Shown in pieces: positions 8,023 through 15,693 of a stretch of 53,280 nucleotides of DNA (position 1 is its first letter; the number at the start of each line of letters is the position of its first letter). The stretch covers positions 1 through 53,280 of the forward strand of contig CAIYPP010000158.1 of NCBI GenBank assembly GCA_903928115.1. The letters run 5' to 3'. The notes beneath the pieces were generated by a model, which was not told the DNA's origin, searched no databases, and saw only the letters and a program-made list of their open reading frames with translations. The translations under genes and the position numbers were made by a program. The stretch comes from an uncultured Planctomycetota bacterium (lineage in GTDB: Bacteria > Planctomycetota > UBA1135 > GCA-002686595).

Positions 8023-8843
8023 GCGAGCTTCTCCGTGCTCCACAGCGCGTGGAAGTGATCGACGGGGCCGTGGCCGTGCCCGAGCCTCCAGCTCGCCGAG
8101 CCTGCGATCGCGGCGCTCACGTAGCGCTTGGCGGCTTCGACGGCAGCGAGCGGAGCCTCGCCTCGGGCGAGCCCGGCTGCGATGGCCGCCGAGAAGGTGC
8201 AGCCGGTTCCGTGGGTGTTCTGGCTCGGCGTGCGCGACGCGTGGAGGCGCACGAAGCGCTGGCCATCGAACCACAGGTCGTCCGAGTGCTCGCCTCCGCT
8301 GTGTCCGCCCTTGAGCACGACGGACTTCGCCCCGAGCGTCACGAGCCGCTCGCAGGCGCGCTCGGGCTCTCGCAGGACGCTCGCTTCATCGGTGTCGAGC
8401 AGCACCGCGGCTTCAGGCAAGTTCGGTGTGAGCACCGCGGCCAGCGGCACGAGCTCGCGCCGCAGCGCGTCGACCGCCTCGTCCGCGAGCAGCTTCGCGC
8501 CCGACTTCGCCACCATCACGGGATCGACCACGATGTTGCGCGCGCGGTGCTGGCGTAGCCGCGCGGCGACCACGCGGATCAGGGCACTGCTGGAGAGCAT
8601 CCCGATCTTCGTCGCGTCGACGGCGAGGTCCTCGAACACGGTGTCGAGCTCGTGCGCGACGAACTCCGGCGGCGCGTCGTGGATCGCGCGAACTTCGCGA
8701 GTGTTCTGCGCGGTGAGGCTCGTGATGGCGGCTGCGCCGTAGACTCCGAGCGCCGAAAACGTCTTCAGGTCGGCTTGGATTCCGGCACCCCCGGAGGGAT
8801 CCGAGCCAGCGATCGTGAGCGCAATCTTCGGTGTGGGAGACAT
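8019..8843 (-). CDS. thiD: Hydroxymethylpyrimidine/phosphomethylpyrimidine kinase
   Basis: This 274-residue kinase of the ribokinase superfamily phosphorylates HMP and HMP-P in thiamine biosynthesis or salvage. The family N-terminal motif GSDPSGGAGIQADLKTF lies at about residues 13-29. The middle segment VVDPVMVAKSGAKLL and TPNLPEAAVLL follow. The anion-hole and catalytic region NTHGTGCTFSAAIAAGLA is close to the C-terminus. Length matches E. coli ThiD. No TPP riboswitch or other thi gene is visible. TAGACT sits only 7 bases before the ATG and no Shine-Dalgarno sequence is present, which suggests a leaderless transcript. The 3' end overlaps the glycosidase start by four bases. Confidence 0.95.
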   Translation of the reverse strand: MSPTPKIALTIAGSDPSGGAGIQADLKTFSALGVYGAAAITSLTAQNTREVRAIHDAPPEFVAHELDTVFEDLAVDATKIGMLSSSALIRVVAARLRQHRARNIVVDPVMVAKSGAKLLADEAVDALRRELVPLAAVLTPNLPEAAVLLDTDEASVLREPERACERLVTLGAKSVVLKGGHSGGEHSDDLWFDGQRFVRLHASRTPSQNTHGTGCTFSAAIAAGLARGEAPLAAVEAAKRYVSAAIAGSASWRLGHGHGPVDHFHALWSTEKLA

Positions 8844-8850
8844 GGCGTGC

Positions 8851-8856
8851 AGTCTA
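8851..8856 (-). promoter_or_regulatory. TANNNT box 7 nt before thiD (leaderless-type promoter)
   Basis: Read on the minus strand, TAGACT is separated from the thiD ATG by the seven bases GCACGCC. The spacing predicts a transcript starting at or next to the start codon. Confidence 0.45.
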
Positions 8857-8877
8857 GGCGGAAGGCAGCATGGGGTC

Positions 8878-9219
8878 ATGGACTCTCGACCGCATCGCCT
8901 CACTCCGTGGCCCAAGGACCGACCTCCGCTCGGTGAATCCGAAGCCCAGCTCTCGCTCTCGCGGGCAACCCGTTGGAAGCTCGATGGGGCGCGCATCACG
9001 CGCAGCGTGAAGACCGCCGACTTCGCCACGGCGCTCGCGCTCGCGAATCGCGTCGGGCAGCTCGCGGACCTCGCCGACCACCACCCCGACCTGCTCGTGC
9101 GCTGGGGGGAGCTGCGCATCACGCTGTGGACCCACTCCGCGGGCGGGCTGACGGACCTCGACTTCACGCTCGCGCGCTGGATCGACGCTTGCCTCGAAAG
9201 CGGCGCGGAGCGGGGCTAA
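8878..9219 (+). CDS. phhB: Pterin-4-alpha-carbinolamine dehydratase
   Basis: This 113-residue protein of the PCD/DcoH family dehydrates 4a-hydroxytetrahydrobiopterin, recycling the cofactor of aromatic amino acid hydroxylases. The signature lies in ADHHPDLLVRWGELRITLWTH followed by GGLTDLDFTLARWID (bases 9079-9186), and the preceding helix is FATALALANRVGQLA. I chose the ATG at 8878 because it gives the usual family length; ATGs at 8815 and 8842 would run into the thiD leader. No phenylalanine hydroxylase is visible. Some family members have been linked to molybdenum cofactor metabolism, which would fit the nearby Mo enzyme, but this is speculative. It is divergent from thiD, with 34 bases between the starts. 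Confidence 0.88.
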   Translation: MDSRPHRLTPWPKDRPPLGESEAQLSLSRATRWKLDGARITRSVKTADFATALALANRVGQLADLADHHPDLLVRWGELRITLWTHSAGGLTDLDFTLARWIDACLESGAERG

Positions 9220-9222
9220 ACT
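9217..9222 (+). promoter_or_regulatory. Candidate -10 box (TAAACT) for the peroxiredoxin gene
   Basis: TAAACT lies about 77 bases before the ATG at 9300 and overlaps the last codon of phhB. The leader between them carries a GAGG ribosome-binding-like sequence six bases before the ATG. Confidence 0.3.
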
Positions 9223-9299
9223 CTTTGCCTTCGAACGCCGCTCGGCGCCGCAAGGCGCGAGCGGAGAACCCCCAAAACGCAACACCCCCGAGGTATCCC

Positions 9300-9758
9300 A
9301 TGGCTCTCAAGGTCGGCGACGTCGCGCCGGATTTCACGCTCAAGACGCAGGACGAGAAGGACTGGACTCTGTCGGCGAACAAGGGCAAGAACGTCGTCCT
9401 GATGTTCTATCCCCTCGACTGGAGCCCGACCTGCGAGAAGGAGAACTGCTCGGTCGCGGGCGACATGAACCTGACGGCCGCCGATACGGTGGTGGTCGGC
9501 GTGTCGCGCGACTCCACGTGGTCGCACAAGGCGTGGCGCAACCAGTTCAAGCTCAAGCACGACCTGCTCGCGGACGTCAAGCTCGAGGTCGCCGGCAAGT
9601 ACGACCTGATCCACCCCGCGGGCTTCATCAGCAAGCGCGCGACGGTGATCGTCGACAAGCACGGCAAGGTCGCGTTCTGCCAAGCCAATGCGAACGAGAA
9701 GACCGGCGAGGCGCGCGACATGGGCGCCGTGATCGCGGCCCTCAAGGCCCTGAAGTGA
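9300..9758 (+). CDS. Peroxiredoxin (AhpC/TSA, AhpE/BCP-like)
   Basis: This 152-residue peroxiredoxin has the N-terminal pattern VGDVAPDFTLKTQDEKDWTL and the active-site segment FYPLDWSPTCEKENC. The peroxidatic Cys is at residue 45 in the family position after a P-x/T pair, and a second Cys five residues later (Cys50) could be the resolving residue. The conserved arginine partner is in GVSRDSTWSHKAW. It reduces hydroperoxides in the cytoplasm with electrons from a thioredoxin-like donor. It has no signal peptide. It is one of three thiol peroxidase or redoxin proteins in the window, along with a selenothioredoxin. A strong hairpin follows the gene. Confidence 0.9.
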   Translation: MALKVGDVAPDFTLKTQDEKDWTLSANKGKNVVLMFYPLDWSPTCEKENCSVAGDMNLTAADTVVVGVSRDSTWSHKAWRNQFKLKHDLLADVKLEVAGKYDLIHPAGFISKRATVIVDKHGKVAFCQANANEKTGEARDMGAVIAALKALK

Positions 9759-9803
9759 GACAGCTCCTGTTCGCTCCCTCGGAGGGCGGATAGGGCGTAT
9801 CGT

Positions 9804-9840
9804 GAGGCGGTGAGCGGTGCTCCGCTCGCCGCCTCGCTGT
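9804..9840 (+). terminator. Intrinsic terminator after the peroxiredoxin gene
   Basis: A 14-base-pair stem with one wobble pair (9804-9817 with 9822-9835) encloses the loop TGCT, followed by GCTGTTT. It lies 45 bases after the stop at 9758 and before the next start at 9860. Confidence 0.6.
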
Positions 9841-9859
9841 TTCCGGCTCCGAATCTGGG

Positions 9860-12793
9860 ATGAAGAACCCGCTCCAACTCCTGCTCGCGCTCTTCGCCGT
9901 GCTCGCCCTCGCTCTCGCGGCGTGGCGCTGGCGCGCGGGTGATCCGTCGAGCGCCGAGTCGGACTCCGGCGTCGGTGCGGAGCTCGCGGCCGAGCCCGTT
10001 TTCGTCGACGAGCTGGTCGCGCGGCCGAGCGAGGCGTCGTCCGCGGCTGCGGGGACGCCCCGCGATGTCGCGCTGGAGCCCGAGCGCTCCGAGGCTGCGA
10101 CCACGCCGCCTCCGCCTCCTCCCAAGGCGACCACGAAGCTCCTCGGCCGTGTCGTGGATGTCCAGGCGCGGCCCGTCGAAGGTGCCCGCGTGCTCGCCGC
10201 GCTCTCGACGCAGGGCCCCGCGCTGCCGCTCGAGTCGGAGGTGTGGGGGGAGAGCTGGCGCAAGCGGCGCGAGACGAAGAGCGACGCGGACGGCCGCTTC
10301 GTCTTGGACGATGTCGGCGCGGGAATCACGCGCGTCGCGGTGCGCGTCGACAGCGCTGCGCCGCTCGATGTCGACGGCATCGTGGTCGTCGAGGCCATCT
10401 CGAACGACGTCGGCGAGCTCACGGTACAGCCCGGTGTACGCATCGTCGGCAGCGTCGTCGACGCGCGCGGCTCGCCCGTGGCCGGTGCGCTGATCTTGCG
10501 GCCGTTCGACACGCAGAATCCGTCCTTCAAGGAGAAGGCGGCTGCTACGGGGCTGACGCTCGGGACGAGCGATGGAGCGGGGCGCTTCGACGTCGGCGGT
10601 CTCGCCGCCGGGCCGTGGGTGCTGCTCGTGCACCACGACAACTACCCCGACGCGGTCGCGCGCGCCGAGGACAGCGCGCCGGGCGATGTCGTGAGCGGAG
10701 TTCGCATCGAGCTCGAAGCCGCGGCTTCCGTGCTCGGCAGCGTCCGCGCGCTGGCCGGTGCGCGGACGCCTTCGCTCGACAGCTTCACGATTCAAGCGAG
10801 CTACACGGGCGCTCGCGAGCGCGTCCCGGGCGAGCCCGAAAATACGCAGCGGCGCGCGCGCTGCAACGCGGACGGCTCCTTCGAGCTCGGTGGGCTGCGC
10901 GCGGACGAGCCGTATCGGATCAGCGTCGTGTGGCACCGCACGAAGGACGACAGCGGCGGCACCGAGGTCCCCGGGAGCGGGCGCGACATCGTCACCGACG
11001 GGTCGCGAGTCGACTTCGTGCTGCAGCCGTTCTCGGTGCTCGTGCATCGCCCCGTCGATGCCGTCAGCGGGAGCGCGGTGGAGGGCCTCGACGGGCGGCT
11101 CGTCGCACGCGCGCCCGACGGGCGCGAGTACGGCGTGCTCTCGACCACGCGCGACGACGGCGACGGCGTGTGGAGCGAGACCTCCGCACAGCTTCCTGCG
11201 AACAACGATGCCCTCTCGCTCATCGTCACCCACGAGGCCTATCGGCCGACACGGATCACTCCGGTCGCGCTCGCGCTCGGGGCGACGACGGACGCCGGGC
11301 GAGTCCCGATGGAGCCTCTCGGCGAGCTGCGCGTGCGCGTCCTCTCGGCGGACACGGGCGAGCCGATCCGCGGCGCCCGGGTGATGGCGGAGCTGCGCAC
11401 CGGCGATGACGGGACACGCTCGCTCGAAGATCTCGCGGCGAATCCGCGGCGCGGCTCGGAGCCCCAGCGCGTGCGCGGGCGCGAGACCGACGAGCAGGGG
11501 TACTGCACGCTGTATGCGAGCGCGGGTGCGACGGGCTACGCGTGTGCCACGCATCGCGACTGGCCGGCGTCGGAGCTCGTCGAAGTGCGCTTCGTCCCTC
11601 GTGGCTCGGCGCCGGTCGATCTGTACATCAATCCCGGAGCCGAGGCGCGCGTGCGCGTCGTCGATCCCTTCGGTGCGGCCGTTGCCGGCGTCGCCGTGAG
11701 CGCGACCTGGCGCGTGCCGGACGTCGGCTCGACGGCGGAGAGCATGCGCTCGGGCTGGCGCGTGAAGCTCACGGATGCCGATGGAATCGCGGCGTTCGCG
11801 CGCCTGACGCCGGGCTCGACCACCTTTGCCTTGCTCGAAGACCGCGTCGGCGGCCCGCGCAGTGTCGGCGAGCGCGACTCGACGAAGCTCACTGTCACGG
11901 TCACGCCGGAGAGTGTGGCCGAGGTTCAGCTCGTCTCGACTCCGCGCGGGAGCTTGCGCGGTCGTGTGCTCGATGCCGGGCTACCGCTCGCGGGCGCGAG
12001 CATCGTCCTGCGGCCGTCGGGCGCGCAGGACCAAGGTCGCTGGCAGACCGTGCGCGAGGTCAGCTTGCGCTCGGACTCCGAGGGCCGGTATTCGATCCAG
12101 CGACTCGGTGCAGGGCTCTGGGACGTCACGATTCGCCATCCGGCGCGGCTCGTGGCGTTCTCGGAGCGGCTCGACTTCGACGGGCGTGATCGCGAGCGCG
12201 ACTTCCGCCTCACGGGCACGGCGATCAGCGGTACGGTGCGCGACACGCGCGGACGGCCGATCGAGGGGGCTCGCATCGTGCTCGGCGAGCTGAAGCAGGA
12301 TCCGCGCAACAAGGACAACAAGAGCTGGAATCCCGTCAGCACGAACCTGCGCGTGCTGACCGACGCGATGGGCTTCTACCAGCTCCGCGGCGTTCCCTTC
12401 GGCGTCGAGCTGCAGGTCGCGGTCGATCACCCCGAACATCAGGGCGCGCGCTCCGAGCCGTTTCAGCTCGCACCCGACGAGCTGCGAGCGGGCGTCGACT
12501 TCACACTGCGCGCCGGCGCGATCCTGTTCGTCGAAGTCGAGTCCGACGATGGTCGCGTGGTCCGGGCTCAGGTGCTCGCGCAGCGCGTTGCCGACGAGAA
12601 GGGCAAGAACGTGCGCGGCGGACCGCGCACCCAGCGACTCGACGGGCGTAGCCGAGCACGTTTCACGGGCCTCGCGGGAGGCCGCTATCGCGTGTCGCTC
12701 GACCGTCCGTTCGTCGGGCAGGACACGCCTTCGAGCACGACGGTCGAGCTGGAAGCTGGACGCGAAGAGACCGTGCGTCTGCGCGTGCCGTGA
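9860..12793 (+). CDS. Large carboxypeptidase-regulatory-like (Ig-fold) repeat protein
   Basis: This 977-residue envelope protein has one N-terminal hydrophobic segment (PLQLLLALFAVLALALAAW), which may be a signal anchor. A Pro-rich linker (TPPPPPPKA) at about residue 90 is followed by several repeats of the carboxypeptidase regulatory-like/prealbumin fold. Repeat starts look alike: GRVVDVQARPVEGARV, GSVVDARGSPVAGALI, GRVLDAGLPLAGASI and GTVRDTRGRPIEGARIV. Each has a later SDADGRFVLDDV-like turn. No catalytic motif is visible, so it is probably a structural or binding protein outside the cytoplasm. A smaller relative lies at 49250-50533. The gene stands alone, between two hairpin terminators. 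Confidence 0.85.
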   Translation: MKNPLQLLLALFAVLALALAAWRWRAGDPSSAESDSGVGAELAAEPVFVDELVARPSEASSAAAGTPRDVALEPERSEAATTPPPPPPKATTKLLGRVVDVQARPVEGARVLAALSTQGPALPLESEVWGESWRKRRETKSDADGRFVLDDVGAGITRVAVRVDSAAPLDVDGIVVVEAISNDVGELTVQPGVRIVGSVVDARGSPVAGALILRPFDTQNPSFKEKAAATGLTLGTSDGAGRFDVGGLAAGPWVLLVHHDNYPDAVARAEDSAPGDVVSGVRIELEAAASVLGSVRALAGARTPSLDSFTIQASYTGARERVPGEPENTQRRARCNADGSFELGGLRADEPYRISVVWHRTKDDSGGTEVPGSGRDIVTDGSRVDFVLQPFSVLVHRPVDAVSGSAVEGLDGRLVARAPDGREYGVLSTTRDDGDGVWSETSAQLPANNDALSLIVTHEAYRPTRITPVALALGATTDAGRVPMEPLGELRVRVLSADTGEPIRGARVMAELRTGDDGTRSLEDLAANPRRGSEPQRVRGRETDEQGYCTLYASAGATGYACATHRDWPASELVEVRFVPRGSAPVDLYINPGAEARVRVVDPFGAAVAGVAVSATWRVPDVGSTAESMRSGWRVKLTDADGIAAFARLTPGSTTFALLEDRVGGPRSVGERDSTKLTVTVTPESVAEVQLVSTPRGSLRGRVLDAGLPLAGASIVLRPSGAQDQGRWQTVREVSLRSDSEGRYSIQRLGAGLWDVTIRHPARLVAFSERLDFDGRDRERDFRLTGTAISGTVRDTRGRPIEGARIVLGELKQDPRNKDNKSWNPVSTNLRVLTDAMGFYQLRGVPFGVELQVAVDHPEHQGARSEPFQLAPDELRAGVDFTLRAGAILFVEVESDDGRVVRAQVLAQRVADEKGKNVRGGPRTQRLDGRSRARFTGLAGGRYRVSLDRPFVGQDTPSSTTVELEAGREETVRLRVP

Positions 12794-12842
12794 GTCGTCG
12801 CGCGGCGCCGTGACGCGCTCGCGCGCGCGTCCGAGGAAGCGA

Positions 12843-12880
12843 GGAGCCCGCCTCAGCGCTGTTCGCTGAGGGCGGGCTCC
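12843..12880. terminator. Bidirectional terminator between convergent genes
   Basis: A stem of 16 base pairs with one bulged base (12843-12858 with 12864-12880) closes a CTGTT loop. It is centred between the stop of the Ig-like gene (12793, plus) and the stop of the YceI gene (12910, minus). There is no T-tract on either side. Confidence 0.6.
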
Positions 12881-12909
12881 GTGGGTTCCATGGGTGCGGC
12901 GGGTGAGGC

Positions 12910-13509
12910 TCAGCCCTTCACGCACTCCAGAGCGACGACGATGCGGACTTCGTCGCCGATGTTGGGGATGTAGCCCTTCACGCCGTAGTCGCTGCGGTTG
13001 ATGTTGAAGGTGGCCTCGAAACCGGCGCGGGTGTCCTTGAAGGGCGACTCGCCTTCGCCGACGACCTCGATGGGGACGGTGATGGACTTGGTGACGCCGC
13101 GCATCGTGAAGTCGCCGGTCGCTTCCAGCTTGCCCTCGCCCTTGGCGACGACCTTGGTGCTCTTGAAGCTCATCTTGGGGAACTCCTTCGCGCTGAAGAA
13201 GTCGGGGCCGCGCAGGTGGTCATCGCGCTTGCCATCGTTCGTGTTGACGCTGCCGGCGTCGATCGCGAGCTCGACCGAGGCGGTCTCGGGCTTCGCGGCG
13301 TCCCACTGGACCGCGCCTTCCACCTTGTCGAAGCGTCCCCAGAAGGGCGCGTAGAAGTGCTTGACGCGGAACACGACGCTGGAGTGACCTGCGTCCACCT
13401 TCCACGGCGCCGCGGCGCTCGTCGGAGCGGCCGAAGCGGGGACTGCGGTGGCGCGGAAGGCGAAGGGGACGGCGAGTGCGAGGGCACCGAGGGCGAGGAA
13501 CTTGTACAT
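12910..13509 (-). CDS. YceI-family secreted lipocalin-like protein
   Basis: This 199-residue protein has an N-terminal signal peptide (FLALGALALAVPFAF, then an AxA-type cleavage region). The mature part matches the YceI family: WKVDAGHSSVVFRVKHFYA, then WGRFDKVEGAVQWD, the SVNTNDGKRDDHLRGPDFF block and GDFTMRGVTKSITVPIEV. YceI proteins form an eight-stranded barrel that binds a long isoprenoid or amphiphilic ligand in the periplasm; the ligand here is unknown. It is a single gene preceded by a 178-base region with two hairpins. The very good family match leaves little doubt about the assignment. Confidence 0.93.
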   Translation of the reverse strand: MYKFLALGALALAVPFAFRATAVPASAAPTSAAAPWKVDAGHSSVVFRVKHFYAPFWGRFDKVEGAVQWDAAKPETASVELAIDAGSVNTNDGKRDDHLRGPDFFSAKEFPKMSFKSTKVVAKGEGKLEATGDFTMRGVTKSITVPIEVVGEGESPFKDTRAGFEATFNINRSDYGVKGYIPNIGDEVRIVVALECVKG

Positions 13510-13557
13510 GGAGGAGGAACGGATACGGGGGCTCGCGGCGGAGCGGGACGGGACGCG

Positions 13558-13576
13558 GAAGGAGCGTCGCTCCTTC
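13558..13576. other. Palindromic hairpin upstream of the YceI gene
   Basis: An eight-base-pair perfect stem (13558-13565 with 13569-13576) with loop GTC sits 49 bases upstream of the YceI ATG. It may be an operator or part of a terminator. There is no T-tract. Confidence 0.3.
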
Positions 13577-13667
13577 TCGTGGGGAGGGGATTAGGACGTT
13601 TCCTACGCCCCTGCAAGCTCCTTCGGAGCCCCGCCCGCGGTGGATGCGCTCGCACCGCGGCTTTCGA

Positions 13668-13688
13668 ACGCAACTTGAACAGTTGCGT
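13668..13688 (-). terminator. Possible terminator at the end of the RidA/GT/VOC operon
   Basis: A perfect eight-base-pair stem (13668-13675 with 13681-13688) with loop TGAAC overlaps the stop codon of the VOC gene. It lies at the 3' end of the minus-strand operon. No T-tract follows, so confidence is low. Confidence 0.35.
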
Positions 13689-14107
13689 CAGGTCGCGAAG
13701 ACCCGCGCGGGATCTTGGAACGACTTGAACTCGAGCGCGTTGCCGCTCGGGTCGAGCAGGAACATCGTCGCCTGCTCGCCGACCTCGCCCTTGAAGCGGA
13801 TGTGCGGCTCGATCAGGAACTGCGTTCCGCGCGCGCGCAGACGCTCGGCGAGCGCATGCCACGCGGACCACTCGAGGATGAGCCCGAAGTGGCGCACCGG
13901 CACGTTGTCGCCGTCGACCGGATTGGTCTCGGCGGCCGCGAGTGTGCTGTCGATCAGGTGCGCGGAGATCTGATGTCCGTAGAAGTCGAAGTCGATCCAG
14001 CGCGGGGCGCTGCGGCCGACCTTGCAGCCGAGGACGTCGACGAAGAAGTGGCGCGTGGCCGCGATGTCGGTGACGGGGAAGGCGAGGTGGAACGCGGGGG
14101 AGCTCAT
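13688..14107 (-). CDS. VOC-family (glyoxalase/dioxygenase-like) protein
   Basis: This 139-residue vicinal-oxygen-chelate protein has two beta-alpha-beta-beta-beta modules. Module one begins [23 protein letters not shown] and includes [13 protein letters not shown]. Module two includes [10 protein letters not shown] and ends [15 protein letters not shown]. The His residues in FHLAF and VRHFG and the Glu of ALEFKSF are in metal-ligand positions of the family. The reaction is unknown; glyoxalase, dioxygenase and resistance proteins share this fold. The ATG overlaps the stop of the upstream glycosyltransferase gene as ATGA, so the two are coupled, with no clear functional link. Confidence 0.85.
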   Translation of the reverse strand: MSSPAFHLAFPVTDIAATRHFFVDVLGCKVGRSAPRWIDFDFYGHQISAHLIDSTLAAAETNPVDGDNVPVRHFGLILEWSAWHALAERLRARGTQFLIEPHIRFKGEVGEQATMFLLDPSGNALEFKSFQDPARVFAT

Positions 14108-15174
14108 CGGAGTCCGAGGATGGAGCGCCAGCCCGCGAGCGTCAATGCCGCGTTGCGCTGCCACGTGAAGCGAGCCGCGAGGGCGGCGGCCGAGCTGCGC
14201 CGGTCGTGGTCTCGGGAGCACGCGAGAGCGCGGGCCAGCGCATCGGCGAGCTCCGGCGGTTCGGGCGCGGGCGCGACCCACGTGGGATGCTCTCCGAGCG
14301 CTTCGACGTAGGCCGGGAGGCGCGAAACGACGAGCTCGAGGCCGCAGGCGAGGGCTTCGAGGGGTGTCACGGGAGTCCAGTCGTCGCGTGCGAGCTGCAC
14401 GAGAACGTCGTGCGAGGCGAGTGCTCCGCGAACCTTCGCATCGTCGGGGCGCGAGTCGAAGCGCACGCGTGAGGAAATGCGGCTGCGCGTCGCGCGGGCG
14501 CGCAGCTCGTCGTAGGCGTCGCCGATACGGCCGAGGAAGGTCAGCTCCACCTGCGCTCCGGCGTCGTGCAAGCGCTCGCAAGCCGCGAGGAGCGCGAGAG
14601 GCGAGCGCGACTCGTCGACGCGTCCGAGCGCGAGCACGCGCGGCAGCGGACCTCGCTCGCTTCGCGCCGAGACGAAGTGCTCGCAGCCGACGGGGACTTG
14701 GAGGATTCGTTCTGGACTGGAACCGGTCTGCTCGAGCTCGCGCCGCGCATGCTCGCTGAAGCACACGAGGAGATCTGCGTGCTGCAGCGTCGTCGGGGCG
14801 CTCGGCGGTGCGGAGACGGCGAGCGACAGCCGCGCTCGGCGCGGCTTGGGAAAGGCAGCGGGCAGTGCGACGGCGTGCACGAGGTCCGGTGAGTTGGCCC
14901 AGCGCTCGATTCCCCAGCCGAAGCGGCTCGCTCGCGGCAGCCAACTTCGTGGCAGCGCGACGCGGCGATAGCGCGCAGAGCTCGGCAGCGACCCGCCGTC
15001 GAGCGCGCCGGCGACGCGCGCTCCGCGTCCCCACTCGATGAGCGTTGTCTCGGGTCGGTCCTCGAGTTCAAGCAGCGCGCGCGCGAACTCGCGCACATAG
15101 CGTCCCGCGCCGGGCTCGTGCGTCGCGCCCGGCCAGTAGTCGAGCGCGAGCTTCAACGAGAGCGGACCGCCCAA
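14104..15174 (-). CDS. GT4-family glycosyltransferase, TTG start
   Basis: This 356-residue GT-B glycosyltransferase has an acceptor-side segment [16 protein letters not shown] at about residues 22-37. [14 protein letters not shown] lies in the linker. The donor-binding C-terminal domain begins [24 protein letters not shown] and includes [24 protein letters not shown], the family E-x7-E region, where the first Glu is present and the second position reads differently. The best start is the TTG at 15174, which overlaps the 3' end of the RidA gene by 22 bases. No in-frame ATG or GTG gives the complete N-terminal strand [10 protein letters not shown]. It probably transfers a sugar to a cell-surface glycan; donor and acceptor are unknown. 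Confidence 0.85.
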   Translation of the reverse strand: MGGPLSLKLALDYWPGATHEPGAGRYVREFARALLELEDRPETTLIEWGRGARVAGALDGGSLPSSARYRRVALPRSWLPRASRFGWGIERWANSPDLVHAVALPAAFPKPRRARLSLAVSAPPSAPTTLQHADLLVCFSEHARRELEQTGSSPERILQVPVGCEHFVSARSERGPLPRVLALGRVDESRSPLALLAACERLHDAGAQVELTFLGRIGDAYDELRARATRSRISSRVRFDSRPDDAKVRGALASHDVLVQLARDDWTPVTPLEALACGLELVVSRLPAYVEALGEHPTWVAPAPEPPELADALARALACSRDHDRRSSAAALAARFTWQRNAALTLAGWRSILGLR

Positions 15175-15593
15175 GCGGAGATCTCGACGCGCGCACCCTT
15201 CGGAAGCGCGGCGACGCCGACGGTGGCGCGAGCCGGCGCGCGCTCTGCGAAGGACTCGGCGTACGCTGCGTTCATCGTCGCGAACTCGCCCATGTCGACG
15301 AGGTAGACGGTGGTCGAGACGACATCGGAGAGCTTCAGCCCATCGCTCGCGAGCACCGCTTCGAGGTTCGCCAGCGCGCGGCGTGTCTCGGCCGCGACGC
15401 CGCCGGAGACGAGCTGGCCGCTCGCGGGGTCGAGGCCGATCTGTCCGGCGAGCGCGACCAAGGGCCCCACGCCGATCCCTTGCGAATACGGGCCGATGGC
15501 CGCGGGCGCGGAGGGGCTCTCGAGGACGCGCTTCTTCGGGGCCAGCGTGCAGGAACTGAGGAGCAGGGGCAGACCGAGCAGGAACTCGCGCAT
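15153..15593 (-). CDS. RidA/YjgF-family protein with lipoprotein signal
   Basis: This 146-residue protein has a RidA domain: IGPYSQGI, GQIGLDPASGQLVSGG, VYLVDMGEFATMNAAYAESF, then PARATVGVAALPKGARVEI. The arginine of PARATVG corresponds to the catalytic residue that binds the imine/enamine carboxylate in RidA. Unusually, the first 15 residues (REFLLGLPLLLSSC) form a lipoprotein signal with lipobox LSSC. The enzyme would then sit on the membrane facing the periplasm, not in the cytoplasm where RidA normally deaminates 2-aminoacrylate. It heads a three-gene operon with a glycosyltransferase and a VOC protein. It is divergent from the SBBP gene, with 100 bases between the starts. Confidence 0.88.
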   Translation of the reverse strand: MREFLLGLPLLLSSCTLAPKKRVLESPSAPAAIGPYSQGIGVGPLVALAGQIGLDPASGQLVSGGVAAETRRALANLEAVLASDGLKLSDVVSTTVYLVDMGEFATMNAAYAESFAERAPARATVGVAALPKGARVEISAWAVRSR

Positions 15594-15680
15594 GACCGAA
15601 TCTTGCACATCGTGGGCGCGCGATTCCACACGAGGGTTTCCGTCGGGGAGGCGGTCCGCCGCAAATCGAGCGGACCGTCC

Positions 15681-15686
15681 TAGACT
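15681..15686 (+). promoter_or_regulatory. TANNNT box 7 nt before the SBBP gene (leaderless-type promoter)
   Basis: TAGACT is followed by the seven bases GAATGTC and then the ATG at 15694. The same hexamer and spacing occur before thiD on the other strand. Confidence 0.45.
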
Positions 15687-15693
15687 GAATGTC

